This document shows, piece after piece, positions 36,764 to 48,224 of a stretch of 64,000 nt of DNA. Origin of the DNA: Chlorops oryzae (Eukaryota > Arthropoda > Insecta > Diptera > Chloropidae); assembly GCA_020466095.1 (NCBI GenBank), contig CM035806.1, forward strand, positions 9,947,224-10,011,223, given 5' to 3'. The first letter of the stretch is position 1; each line of letters begins with the position of its first letter. The notes beneath the pieces are model-generated. The model was given only the letters and a program-made list of their open reading frames with translations, did not search any database and was not told the DNA's origin. A program made the translations under genes and the position numbers.

Positions 36764-37546
36764 ATGTCACTGGTTGCTGATTATTCAAATTCTTCATCAT
36801 CGGAAGAAGCCTCTGACGATGGTAACGAGCAAAAGGAGAAGTGAGTTATATCTGGTCTTAGATTGATTTAGAGATGGGTATGTGATTAAATATTCTGTCA
36901 CATCACGCACAATCACGGAAATAAATTTTCATTCACCATCACGGAATTCACGGTTCATGTTTTGCCTTTCACGGATCCACGTTCGCGATCACTAACGTCA
37001 CATGCCCATCTCTAGTTTGATTGGAATTTAAAAATTGTTTTCCCCCGTTTTGCGTCGTCCTGAAGAGAAACTGTTCAACACTTACCCAGCGCAATTTCCC
37101 TATTGTCAAAAAAGGCTGGAGAAGTATTTGACAATCGTTATCAGCAGGAAGAGCGGGCGAAAAAAGCATCCTTGGAACAGCACGTAAAAATGGTCGAAAG
37201 CGACGAGCACTTAAAGATGAAAAATGGTAAAAAGATTTGCTGGAACTATCGCAAAGGACGATGCCGTTTCGGAAGTAAATGCCAGTTCGCACATTCCTCG
37301 GATTTGATGATCGAATCGACGGAATCGTCATTAACAGGAATCGAAGTGGTATATTTTTAATTGATTCTATATTATAAATGTATGATGGGATACTAAAAAC
37401 TTAATATTGACTTCAATACACAGCGTGATGCTTTGACGAAAGATTCTAAACGAAAACGTCCTGGATTGGGAGATTCGCTTACACCTGGTAAGAGAGTTAT
37501 GAAAGCGTTTATGGAACAACAACAACAGCAACAACAACAACAATGA
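36764..37546 (+). CDS. Small CCCH zinc-finger protein
   Basis: Three exons: 36764-36840, 37066-37345 (or 37348) and 37424-37546, all phase-consistent, giving about 159 residues. The protein starts MSLVADYSNSSSSEEASDDG and has a Lys/Glu-rich middle (ERAKKASLEQHVKMVE). One zinc finger reads CWNYRKGRCRFGSKCQFAH, spaced C-x7-C-x5-C-x3-H. The C-terminal block is KRKRPGLGDSLTPGKRVMK followed by a short polyGln. Single CCCH fingers usually bind RNA, so a nuclear RNA-binding or processing role is likely but unproven. I do not recognise the symbol. The gene ends seven bases before the convergent RAD51D-like stop codon. Confidence 0.82.
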
Positions 37547-37553
37547 CCTTAAG

Positions 37554-40132
37554 TTAACTCACTACTCCTGCGTTTGTGAGGAAAACACGACAATTAATTC
37601 CTAACGGACCGTAACAGTTTCTGGTAACCTCCAAAATGCGTTCGCTCGAATCGTCTTCAGCATTTTCGGCCATTTTTAAGCAAAGCCGTATACGTGCCAC
37701 TGCAATCCAGTAACGACCAAGGGTTGGCTTCAGCGACACGATATTTGAACCTTCGTCAAATGTGGAAGGACGTCTCAACGCTGGAGTAGAACAAGGATTC
37801 TCTGCACTGTTCAGTAAATTCTGTGGTGCTGAAATGTAGATTCATGTTATTCCTCTTAAGGCAAATTAAAAAAAAAAAAAAAAAAAACCGAGTCTAAGAG
37901 TTTTCATAGAAAAAAGGCTATTTGAAATTTTTTTTTTTTTTTTTAGAATATTTTATACTACATATTTAGTTATGCCTCTAAAGTCCATTAAAAATGTAAT
38001 TTTCTGCCGATATTTATTTAAATAGAAAACTGAAAATGAAAATTCGTTTTTAAACATGCCGCGCAAACGTCTACTTGAATAATCCGCCCGATTCTGAATA
38101 TTCCCGGGCGATGAATTCCCGGGAAATTTACTTTTCTCGAGAGTAAAATTCTTTTTTAAACATTCGGGTAAAGAAATTTGATGGGGGAATCTATTTAAAA
38201 ACAAGTAAGGGTGTTATAGTCAGGCGAGCCTGACAATAGAATACCCGACACAGACACACATGTTCAAATAATTTTTAATATCAAGAGGTGTTTAAGGCCA
38301 TTACGGGCCCCATATACTGACATTTGTTGAATTTCTTTATGAAAACCGCCCTTTTGCCACGCCCACTTTTCCAATTTTTTTTGAATTCTAATCGTAGGCC
38401 TTAATATACGCTCAAATTCTAAGTTTCAGTGGAATATCTCAAAAAAATCCGATTTTGGGGCAATTTTGAGATTTTTGTGACAGACCCTAGTACTGGAGGT
38501 ACCCTTAATAATGGACCTATCAAAAATTTTTTTGGAGAGGATGTTTATGGCTACAAAGGAAGTATAACTGCCAAATTTCGTTCAAGTCCCATTTGAATTT
38601 CGGATGTAAGAGACAATATTCGAAAAACTCCCTTCTGCCACGCCCACTTTTACAATTTTTGGAAATCATATTACTGGCCTTTAAACATGATCAAATATCA
38701 ACTTTCATCAAAATATCTTGAAAAACTTCGGTTTTAGAGCAGTTTTTGTGATTTTCATAACAGACCCTAGTACTGGAGGTACCCCTAAAAATGGTCCGAT
38801 CGGGTCCATTCTCGAACTTGTTCTTACTCATGTCGCCGTGAGCACGCATACCAAATTTTGTCGAGATAGCTCAACTCCTTCGATAAGATAACTGTATACA
38901 AACAGACAGACAGACAGACGGACGGACGGACATGTCTAAATCGAATCTCCTGGTGACGCTGATCATTTCTATATATATTTTGTATGGTCTATATCGACTG
39001 GTTCTGGGTGTTACACACAACCACACAAACGCAATATACCCTCGACACAGAGTGTGTCGGGTATAAAAAGAGGAGAAATTTAGTCTCGAGAAAAGTAAAA
39101 AATTCCCCGGGAATATTCAGAATCGGGCTGAATGTGTAATTTTTACGTACATACATATCCGGTGTACTCACTGTTAGCCAATGTTAGCTCACCTGCATTA
39201 TCCAAAGTAAGCTCTTCGCTTTGCACTGCAAGATTTACCAATAAAAATGCTATCAAGTGCTGCTGTGACATCTTATGGACGATATTAGCTATTTGGGAAA
39301 GTATAGCCTTTCCTGCAAATGAAGGAAATTTAAGAAAACTCTTCCGATAAGTTGAAAAAAAAAAAAAAAAAAACTATTCTATTCACTTTCAAATCGTTCC
39401 TCGTCGGCATTATGTGTAAACCAAACAGCCGGCAATGCATCAAGAACAACCAACTTAATACCAGACGCTTCAGGACTTTTGATCGCCAATAGTTCACATA
39501 ACTTCTTTAGAATCATAAGAACTCTTTTCAGTGACATTGCTGATTCCACCTTAAGGCGCTGCATAATATGACCACATTCCGAGTTGTCGATATTCCTTTC
39601 GCGCAAAATTTCAAATAGTCTAGACGGTGAGAAATCATTCTTTGTATCTATGTACAGAGCTTCCACTTTCCAGTTGCATATAATATGCGATGCGACCGTA
39701 AGGCACAATTGAGTTTTTCCAATTCCCGCCGAGCCATAAACTTCAAAAACACTTCCATTACAGAATTTTTGGTCTCCAAGCATTTCATCACAACTAAGAG
39801 TCGAAATATATTTAATTTTATTTCGACTTTCATAAATTTGTATATATGTGCATATGTAGGTATATGAAGTTACTATACCTTGGAATATTGAAACCATAAA
39901 CGATTCGGGATGCTTTCATTTCATTATAACGAATGAAAGCATTCCATCTCTTCGGCCGGTGTACCTTAAGTACTTTGACCCGCAAATCCTCGATCGCGCT
40001 CTTACTCAGATTTGTTATTTTAGCGAGATCGTTTGAGTCAGTCCTCAAGAATTCGCGAGGTGTTCTTATTCCGCGGTTGGCCAACAAGTCAATCACATAA
40101 GAAGTAAGTTCCGAGGCTGCTATCGGTTTCAT
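37554..40132 (-). CDS. RAD51D-like recombinase paralogue
   Basis: Four exons, 40132-39879, 39793-39387, 39312-39193 and 37828-37554, total 1,056 bases in perfect phase (351 residues; human RAD51D is 328). The N-terminal helical domain contains LLANRGIRTPREFLRT. The RecA-type core has Walker A GSAGIGKTQLC and a Walker B-like IKLVVLDAL. The C terminus KPTLGRYWIAVARIRL matches the lineage (GRSW-like). RAD51 paralogues assist homologous recombination and meiotic repair in the nucleus. RAD51D is my best assignment from the short N-terminal domain and the weak loop; another RAD51 paralogue is possible. The last intron (39192-37829) holds a TIR element with a nested HINE. Confidence 0.8.
38086..39128. 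mobile_element. TIR element hosting HINE copy 1
   Basis: Left end GCCCGATTCTGAATATTCCC and right inverted GGGAATATTCAGAATCGGGC, followed by TTTACTTTTCTCGAGAGTAA on both sides. The HINE fills nearly all the interior. A related end is seen at about 22,938. Confidence 0.72.
38197..39068 (+). mobile_element. mini-me/HINE-like repeat, copy 1
   Basis: Starts AAAACAAGTAAGGGTGTTAT and ends GTGTCGGGTATAAAAA. It contains a CAGA/CGGA (GTCY) microsatellite followed by ATGTCTAAATCGAATCTCC. That layout matches the dipteran mini-me/HINE (Helentron-related) repeats. It is about 95% like the copy at 54,836-55,748 except for microsatellite length. It sits inside a TIR element in the RAD51D-like intron. Confidence 0.78.
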
Positions 40133-41370
40133 TTTAGCCCGGTAGTTCCCACAATTTTGCTTTTGTCACAGATATTATTCAAAGCTCAATTTATTTGGAC
40201 ATCCCAAGTAACAAACAAATAAACGAAAATGTGAAAAGGTAGCGTTACCATATGGTAATCGGGGGTTAAATGGCACTCTTTTGTTTACAGTGGTTTCTGT
40301 TTATATCGATTCATTTTCGCGAAGTTTTAGTACCATGTAGGTAGGTAGGTAGGTTGAAGTGGCTGCCACTTAGGCCGTAGGCCCATTGTGATACCAAGGA
40401 GGTTTTCTTCTGTTTGTATGAGTGTATGTCTTATTATGTACCTAGTGTGCCCCTAACATGTGATTTTTTGAAAAACCAGTGCTAGGTTTGGAACATTACA
40501 CGGCGCGCGCGATTTGTGAGAAATATTTTTTTTTTTTTTTGTTGTTTTTGGAAATAGGACCGCAGGCATTTTTTTTCGTTTTGTTCTTTAATTATTTCTT
40601 TAACAAAAATTAAATATTTGAAATAATTCCCATAATAATTTCCATATTATGAACATTCACATATTAAATCTACCAATTGGTAGATTTTTTCAAATCATGA
40701 CATCTGGCAGCACCATAACCAGCTGTCAGTCTGTTTTCACAATGTTTACATTGCATTTTCATACAAACTTTAAAGGTCGATATCTCCTAAACTAGAGGCG
40801 ACCCCCAAAAACGGATTGCGGATTTGGAATCAGGGGGTCATTTTCTATAAGTTGGCATCAAAAAAAAAACAAAGATCCCAGAAACGGCCAGATACTAGAA
40901 TTATGCCCATTACACTCCATTTCGCCTGTGCCGGGAATCGAACCTCGGACCCTAGGATCAAGAGCATAGCACGCATTCCCTACGCTATCCCAGAGCCACT
41001 AGTACTATTTATGTAACAAACGCTTAATTTTACAGCAGAGCGTGCATATGCGACTCTGTATAAGCTTAAACTAATTCCGCTAATCTTCATAACTAAAATG
41101 CTTAGAGTTGTAATATTTTGCCAGGCGATGAGTTAAAGGCCCTAGAACGAATTTGCATCAAAAAGTCAATTTCTTACAAAATGTAACATATGACGATTTC
41201 GCGAAAAGGGGTGCATATAACCAGAGAAATCATATATGGGCATTTCCGCCCCAAGTATTTTGCTCGTACGTTCGCGAGAAGTGTGTATGCAACGCGTTTA
41301 ACGGAACCCGAAACCACTGTACAAAGTCGGGATGAATAGATTCAATCAGTGTTGCCAAAAAAATTATACA
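40133..41370. other. Intergenic, RAD51D-like to fold-back repeat
   Basis: Likely RAD51D-like promoter region next to the ATG. A (GTAG)n array at about 40,337-40,356 and the tRNA-like module at 40,918 are the only recognisable items. Confidence 0.45.
40918..40998 (-). repeat. tRNA-like module near RAD51D-like gene
   Basis: The minus strand reads GGGATAGCGTAGGGAATGCG (A-box-like) and later GAGGTTCGATTCCCGGC (B box). It lies beside a ten-A run. No closing acceptor stem. Confidence 0.6.
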
Positions 41371-41812
41371 AAATGCTCATTTTGGTGGGTACCCAAGACC
41401 GTGGTGGGTACCCAAGACCGTGGTGAAAAGGGCTAAAATGGAAACGGCTCCTGAGTGACTCGGCTCCGATGAGTTATATATGATGGCTATGCATGATACA
41501 AGAAAACAAGATAGCGCCACTTCAGCCCCGATGATGTCACAAATATAAAATGAGAGCTTCGTTGTTGTTGTTTTGCATGTTAAGCCCAACGTCACAACTT
41601 TACTTTAGCATGGGAAACAACAACAATACGAATGCTACAAAATAGCGGTACCCGAAGTGGCGCTATCTTGCTCTCTTTGTATCATGCATAGCCATCATAC
41701 ATATATAGCTCATCGGAGCCGAGTAACTCAGGAGCCATTTCAATTTTGGCTCTTTTCACCACGGTCTTAGGTACCCACCACGGTCTTAGGTACCCACCAA
41801 AATGAGCATTTT
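41371..41812. repeat. Fold-back palindrome with tandem sub-repeat
   Basis: Arms of about 165 bases (AAATGCTCATTTTGGTGGGT at one end, inverse at the other) each contain a doubled GGTGGGTACCCAAGACCGT unit. The loop is about 110 bases. Confidence 0.85.
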
Positions 41813-41945
41813 TCTCTTAGGTACTCACCAAAAGTATTTCTCTCTCGCTCTTTTTTTTTTTTGACTGCCGAGTGTAACATCTCTTTCTAACTGGTGCGAA
41901 ACGTCCCGCGCAATATCTATGAGAGTGACATGCATGTATGGCAAT

Positions 41946-42549
41946 CAGTGCTCGGACTTGAAAATTTTTAAAGGTGGTAGATTTTTAAAGATTAAGTGAT
42001 AGATTTTTTGAAAAAGTGGTAGATTTGAAATTGTTTCATATAGTAATACCATAGGGGTATTCACAAAGGCGTGTTAAAGACGTTGGAAAATCGGAAAATC
42101 GGAAAAATCCGACTTCTTAACAATTTTTTGTACTTTTTTTTGTATCTTGCACAACTCTTTAAGCCGTTAAAATTTTCCGATTTTCTGACGCCTTTGTGCA
42201 TACCCCTAATATATTACATCTGATCATGTAGAAAATTTGGAAACTTACGTTTTTAGGTATTTTCTCTTATTATAAAAATATGTTTCAATATTTATTGGAT
42301 GCCGTTAAGCGTCAATTCTTGACAACATTCTTGACAATAGGAAGCTGCCAACATATTTTTCAATAACACATAACATTGAAGCACATTTTTTTGTGCTCTC
42401 AGTTATTCTGATGATCATAAAACAAATAAAACAAAGGCATAAATAAGTAAAAAAAAAAAAGTGGTAGATTTGGACCTAGCATAGTAGAAGTGGTAGAATG
42501 TGAAAATAGTGGTAGATCTACCACTAAAGTGGTAGAAGTCCGAGCACTG
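41946..42549. mobile_element. hAT-like non-autonomous element D
   Basis: Ends CAGTGCTCGGACTT and AAGTCCGAGCACTG are perfect inverted repeats. The 8-bp duplication is ATGGCAAT/ATGGCTAT (41938-41945, 42550-42557). Subterminal AGTGGTAGAT repeats recur at both ends. A small TIR element is nested at 42,052-42,208. Confidence 0.9.
42052..42208. mobile_element. MITE nested in hAT element D
   Basis: Ends TAGGGGTATTCACAAAGGCG and the inverted CGCCTTTGTGCATACCCCTA enclose 157 bp; arms continue with GGAAAATCGG. The start resembles the TIR of the element at 355-1121. Confidence 0.75.
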
Positions 42550-43159
42550 ATGGCTATATGTATGTATCACACTGGGCCTAAAGACGTAAACTTACTGCTG
42601 TCACACCTACCTTCCTACCTATAATGAGCTAGCAAGTATTCGAAGAGTATTAAAAGGTTGAGGTTGCATCCGACTTATTGGTTTTACTTGACCAGAAAAA
42701 TGTGCATGTCAATTCTTTATACAAAGTAAATGTCGGAACAGCTGACAGCCGATCATATTTCAGGAAGAACACCGAAATTTTTTTTTGCCATTTTTGAAGA
42801 ATCTAAGAAGAAAGAATACAGCCATCCCTTTCATATTATACGAAGCTGTTGCTTGTTTACTTAATTACTTTTGATGTGCAATTACTTCCTGCATATCTGA
42901 GTATGGGTTATATGTTAAAGGCATAGAAGCAAGCAAAAAAGTACTATGTATTTTGCAAAAGTTACCGGAAATCGGCAACACTGCTGTTGGTACATATTTT
43001 CGTTACCATTTTGAAATTTTAAATAGCCGGAAAACTCCTGTAGAAGGTAGAAACTAATTTATATTTATTTATTTATTTTAATTTTATTTAAATTTTTTTT
43101 TTTTCAAAATTGAAGGGAATTTATTTTGATGATCATTTATGAAATGAAATTCTTAAGAG

Positions 43160-44027
43160 CTACTGCAATGCGATTCGTCGAAAATGATTATTTAGAGGAC
43201 CTTCATCGGAATAGCCGGCGATTTCCTGTGGGACGATACCTGATAGAAAAATAAGTGTAGGAAAGAAAATTATTTAGTTTTTGTGATATTTTCTTTGCAG
43301 ATGTGAAAAACAAAAATTCGTTTAAAATTTTAAGCCATGCGAAAATTAATTATTCTCTTCTCGCCCCAGGAGCGGACTTTTATTTATTTATTTATTTATT
43401 TTGTTTTACTCTTTTTTACTTACCAGACTCTTCAATTGACGTGCACGGACGGCACATGCACTCTAGCGGAGCTTTGGTCAGAACTTTCTTGAATTTGCGT
43501 TCTCCCTGTTTCGCTTTGGGACAAAAGAGCGAAACCGAAGCCTCACGCTCGCCAGATTCTTGGCAGCACATACACGAGCGTTCCATTTGCCATATTTTAC
43601 TGCCGGATACCTAAAGAAGCGCAAAAGAAGCCTCCCAATCGACAATGTCCTTTATGGAAAATATTTCAAAGTTACCTGTATATAGCTGGCACATCGTCCT
43701 ACACAGGCGAAGCTAGGTATTGGCTTTGGTACACAGCCGGGATACTGAAGTACATGAATGACTGGCGTTACCTGGCAATCGTCGCCAATGTGCGATATAT
43801 CTGCGAATAAAAAATTTTATACATACATACATGCATCTTGAACTAATTCGCATGCATATAAGTATGTTTGTATGTATGTATATGCAAAAATACGCCTTAC
43901 CGTTTTCAGTCGATATTACCGCACTTTCTGCCTGAACCGTTTGTATAGAATAGCAGCAAGTGAAAATACTGAGAGAAATCCAAAAAAATCTCCCGTACTC
44001 ATCTCGTTTCAGCCGAACTCGAAACAT
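43160..44027 (-). CDS. burs: Bursicon alpha subunit
   Basis: Exons 44027-43901, 43800-43676, 43610-43424 and 43239-43160 give 172 residues, close to the fly protein. The N terminus is a signal peptide (basic start, then FFWISLSIFTCCYSI). The mature part is a cystine-knot hormone domain, with HIGDDCQVTPVIHVLQYPGC, CVGRCASYIQVSGSKIWQ and CMCCQESGEREASVSLFCP as landmarks. The unpaired Cys that allows heterodimer bonding is consistent with the family. Bursicon alpha pairs with bursicon beta, is secreted after eclosion and acts through the receptor rickets to tan cuticle and expand wings. All four introns obey GT/AG with exact phase. Confidence 0.96.
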
Positions 44028-44098
44028 GGCAGCTCCTTTTCATGCGACTTCGCAGGAAAGTTGACATCAACGAAATCTAACGAACCCAATCGCCTCAA

Positions 44099-44106
44099 CT
44101 TTTATA
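44099..44106 (-). promoter_or_regulatory. TATA box of burs
   Basis: The minus strand reads CCTATAAAAGTTGAGG, about 72 bases upstream of the burs ATG. A start of transcription roughly 30 bases downstream would leave a leader of about 40 bases. A tight TATA promoter fits a hormone gene expressed in a few neurons. Confidence 0.7.
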
Positions 44107-44855
44107 GGCGATCAAAATAGCATCGACAATGCCCCCGCCATCGACTCATTGGGGGGGAGCCTTGTTCTGTCTAATAACACTTTGAACGAGAAAAATGTTA
44201 GCCAATTGGACTTTGTTGTGATAAATTATAGAAAAGTATCGCATTATGTTAATTGCCCATGTTTTTTGAACATAGTTATACCATTATATGAGTTAAAAAC
44301 CCCGCTGAGCCATTCGGGGTTTCTTCTAGAGTGCATGCGAAAGCGGACGGAACACATCAATAGATCAAATACAAATGTATGTACATATATAATATTTCGC
44401 CTTTTTGTTCCACATGTAAGTATTGATGTGATTCACATTTTTTTTTTTTGTTATGGATTCAGATAGGATTTGTATAAGTTACCGAAAGTTCTCTCTCCTA
44501 TCATTTTAGAAAGTTAACTCTCGTATGCAATAAGGACCTTATATTCAGGCTGTATATTAAAGGTGGATCGATTTGTTAACCTCCTATTCCACATTACTCT
44601 ATGGCACATACATATTAATTATGCCGAAGAAACCAGGCCCAAAAAAATTTTTTTTATTTATTTTACACTGAGAAAAATTTTTGCACAAAAAAGAAATAAA
44701 AAATTTAACTATTTTTTTTCAGTGTATTTCAGTTTTTGTAAAACTCTCAGTGTAAAAATTAAAATAAATTTTTTTTTTGATTTCCTGTTATATTAGCAAT
44801 CGCCCAACGTTTGTTTCATCTTTTTTATCTTAATTAGTTTTTGAGATATAATATA

Positions 44856-46149
44856 ACAGGTTGGCTGATAAGTCCCCGGTCTAACAAAGAAAAACACATT
44901 TTTTTGTCAAAATTCGTTTTTATTATTCAACATAGTTCCCTTCAAGAGCGATACAACGATTATAACGACCTTCCAATTTTTTGATACCATTTTGGTAGTA
45001 CTCCTTCGGTTTTGCCTCAAAATAGGCCTCAGTTTCGGCGATCACCTCTTCATTGCAGCCAAATTTTTTCCCTGCGAGCATCCTTTTGAGGTCTGAGAAC
45101 AAGAAAAAGTCGCTGGGGGGCTAGATCTGGAGAATACGGTGGGTGGGGAAGCAATTCGGAGCCTAATTCATGAATTTTTGCCATCGTTCTCAATGACTTG
45201 TGGCACGGTGCGTTGTCTTGGTGGAACAACTCTTTTTTCATCTTCATAAGGGGCCGTTTTGCCGCGATTTCGACCTTCAAATGCACCAATAACGACATAT
45301 AATAGTCACTGGTGATGGTTTTTCCCTTCTCAAGATAATCGATAAAAATTATTCCATGCCCATCCCAAAAAACAGAGGCCATTACTTTGCCAGCGGACTT
45401 TTGAGTCTTTCCACGCTTCGGAGACGGTTCACCGATCGCTGTCCACTCAGCCGACTGTCGATTGGACTCAGGAGTGTAGTGATAGAGCCATTTTTCATCC
45501 ATTGTCACATATCGACGCAAAAACTCGGGTGTATTGCGAGTTAACAGCTGCAAACACCGCTCAGAATCATCAACACGTTGTTGTTTTTGGTCAAATGTGA
45601 GCTCGCGCGGCACCCATTTTGCACAGAGCTTTTTCATATCCAAATATTGATGAATGATATGACCAACACGTTCCTTTGATATCTTTAAGGCCTCTGCTAT
45701 CTCGATCAACTTCATTTTACGGTTATTCAAAATCATTTTGTAAATTTTTTTGATGTTTTCGTCGGTAACCACCTCTTTCGGGCGTCCACTGCGTTCACCG
45801 TCCTCCGTGCTCATTTCACCACGCTTGAATTTTGCATACCAATCAATTATTGTTGATTTTCCTGGGGCAGAGTCCGGAAACTCATTATCAAGCCAAGTTC
45901 TTGGTTCCACTGTATTTTTTCCCTTCAGAAAACAGTATTTTATCAAAACACGAAATTCCTTTTTTTCCATTTTTTTCACAATAACAAAAGTTGCTTCACA
46001 AAAGACGCTCTATCTCACAAACTAATTGACTTACAGACGTCAAATTTTGACACGAATCATTTGAAGGTTGCCACTATATAAAAATAATATGCATTTAATA
46101 CTAGCGACGCCATTTATGTGTCAGACCGGGGACTTATCAGCCAACCTGT
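44856..46149 (-). mobile_element. mariner element 2 (second family, damaged)
   Basis: Ends ACAGGTTGGCTGATAAGTCC are perfect inverted repeats and TA flanks both sides (1,294 bp). It is inserted in a composite repeat whose uninserted copy is at about 49,600-49,625. The family differs from the mariner at 23 kb. Confidence 0.95.
45050..45979 (-). pseudogene. mariner transposase, frameshifted copy
   Basis: Nearly identical to the transposase at 57,257-58,312. An extra G in a G-run near 45,115-45,120 shifts the frame just after YSPDLAP, so the third catalytic Asp (in SDFFLF) is lost from the reading frame. Helix-turn-helix and first two catalytic motifs ([13 protein letters not shown]) remain. Confidence 0.93.
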
Positions 46150-46315
46150 TAGAATTTTGAAAAAAGGCTTATTAAAAAAGGATTTTCAAAGGTATTTCAA
46201 GGACCGTTCAAAATAAAAATCTAAAAAGTAGTCTCCACAGTGTTTTTAGATGGCACCTATCGAAAAATCAACAAAATTTAAAAATTCCTTTCATGATGCC
46301 GCATGCCTTTGCTTA

Positions 46316-46400
46316 ACCCGCCAGAGCCTTTGAACTAAGACCCTTCCGACTATGAGGCTGGTGCTTACCCAATGCACTACTATATCAAATGTACTGAATG
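46316..46400 (-). repeat. Degenerate tRNA-like stretch in composite repeat
   Basis: The minus strand reads TAGTGCATTGGGTAAGCACC and later TTAGTTCAAAGGCTCTGG, spaced like A and B boxes but with weak consensus. An almost identical stretch is in the second copy at about 49,735-49,815. Confidence 0.4.
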
Positions 46401-47155
46401 CACAAGGCCACTTACTAGCCCCTTTTCGCTAGCGAAATAGCCAGAGCAAGGGAATGCATAGCAGGACGGCTTGCCACTTGCAATGACTTCACCGTGTTAA
46501 TTTCGATAGAATATTAGATAGGCGAGGGGCTAGCCACAACCACTGGTGGTAAGCGAATTTGCCAGCTCAGTGGCTTCTGATCGTACTACAGGCATATAGC
46601 TTACCGTTTATCTGTGTCGGGTATTGTATTGGCTCGCCTCACTTAAGCACCCTTTCTTGTATTTTTATTTTTCTAACAAAAACGCGCCCAAATCTAACAA
46701 AAACGCGCCCAGGGCAATTCCATAGAATCAGTCTGAAAACTGTAACGCGATCAATACGTCAAAATAATTTAAAGATTATTTTAAAATTAAATGAAAATTT
46801 GATTTCAATGTAGTACGTGCCCGACCGAAACCTCTATGGCTTCATTGTTACACAAAGTGCTCTTGAGATCTCGAATTACTTTGGTAAAGCGTCATTTTGA
46901 TAGGTGGAAGATTATGTCGCGACAATCTATTATGCTAAAACGATGAACTGAAAGTTCTGAAGCATGTCGAAACTTTTAGTTCAAATATTAATAATTAGAT
47001 TAGAGCATTAAATGCTGATTAAAAAGCCGCATAACTGCGCCGCGCTGCACGGTGCACAGTGGGGTATTTGATGCCGTTTTTGAGCATTAATTTTGTACGA
47101 GTCTTCTATAGAGTAAATTATATTTTTGTATTCTTAAGAACATTAAAATAAAGAA

Positions 47156-48224
47156 AAACAAGTAAGAAAGCTAAAGCTGGTCAAGCCCGACTTTGAAATA
47201 CCCAGCGTCCCGACATTATCAGCGCACTATATTTTGCTTCTTATTTGTGAGCGTGCCAGTGGAGGGCCACACAAATTATTTCCCTACACTTTTCATTCGC
47301 CTTGGTGAACCTATGTTGCGAATTTGAAGCTTCTACGCCTTTTACTTCGGAAGTTACGAAAAATCTTCATTTGTGGGCGTGGCAGTGGGCGGGCCACATA
47401 AAATATTTTTCTACACCTTTCATTCGCCTTGGTGAACCTATGTTGCGAATTTGAAGCTTCTACGCCTTTTACTTCGGAAGTTACGAAAAATCTTCATTTG
47501 TGGGCGTGGCAGCGGCGGGCCACATTAAATATTTTTCTACACCTTTCATTCGCCTTGGTGAACCTATGTTGCGAATTTGAAGCTTCTACGCCTTTTAGTT
47601 CGGAAGTTACGAAAAATCTTCATTTGTGGGCGTGTCAGTGGGCGGGTACATAAATTTTTGTTCCTACACCTTTCATTCGCCTTGGTGAACTTATGCTGCG
47701 AATTTGAAGCTTCTACGCCTTTTACTTCACAAGTTACGATAAGCCCTTATTTTTGGGCTTATTTGTGGGCGTGGCTCGAGAAGGGCGGCGTCCATTTTTT
47801 GCCAGGATATGTCCCTTTTCGTAGTTTACCAGCACACCAAATATCAATGGAATGTGTTGAGTGGTTCGCAAGTTACAAGCATTTTATTGAAACCACAATA
47901 AATTCATTTGTGGGCGTGGCAGTGGGCGGATGTCTCCCATTTTTACTTAGGATCATACTCGGACCCCGATATACATGTGTGCCAAATTTCGACTTCATTG
48001 GTTCAGCCGTTTCGGAGGAGATCCGACCACGGACGGACGGACAGACGGACGGACGGACAGACGGACAGACGGACGGACGGACGGACAGACGGACATGTCT
48101 AAATCGATTCAGTTTTTGATCCTGATCATTTCTATATACATTTTTCTATATCTCCGGAGCTTAGTTCTCCCTGTTACAAGATTTGCACAAAACTAATATA
48201 CCCCGCTTACGCTGGGTATAAAAA
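47156..48224 (+). mobile_element. mini-me/HINE-like repeat, diverged family member
   Basis: Starts AAAACAAGTAAGAAAGCTAA and ends ACGCTGGGTATAAAAA. It contains four imperfect copies of a roughly 110-base unit (CATTCGCCTTGGTGAACCTA...), a GGACGGACAGAC microsatellite and ATGTCTAAATCGATTCAG. It is inserted in the composite repeat between A and T; the empty site is visible near 50,580. Confidence 0.8.

Noticed and set aside
47990..48095. GGACGGACAGAC array (also at 38,920 and 55,545) considered as a CRISPR
   Set aside because: It is a short-unit microsatellite in a eukaryotic mobile element with no spacers.
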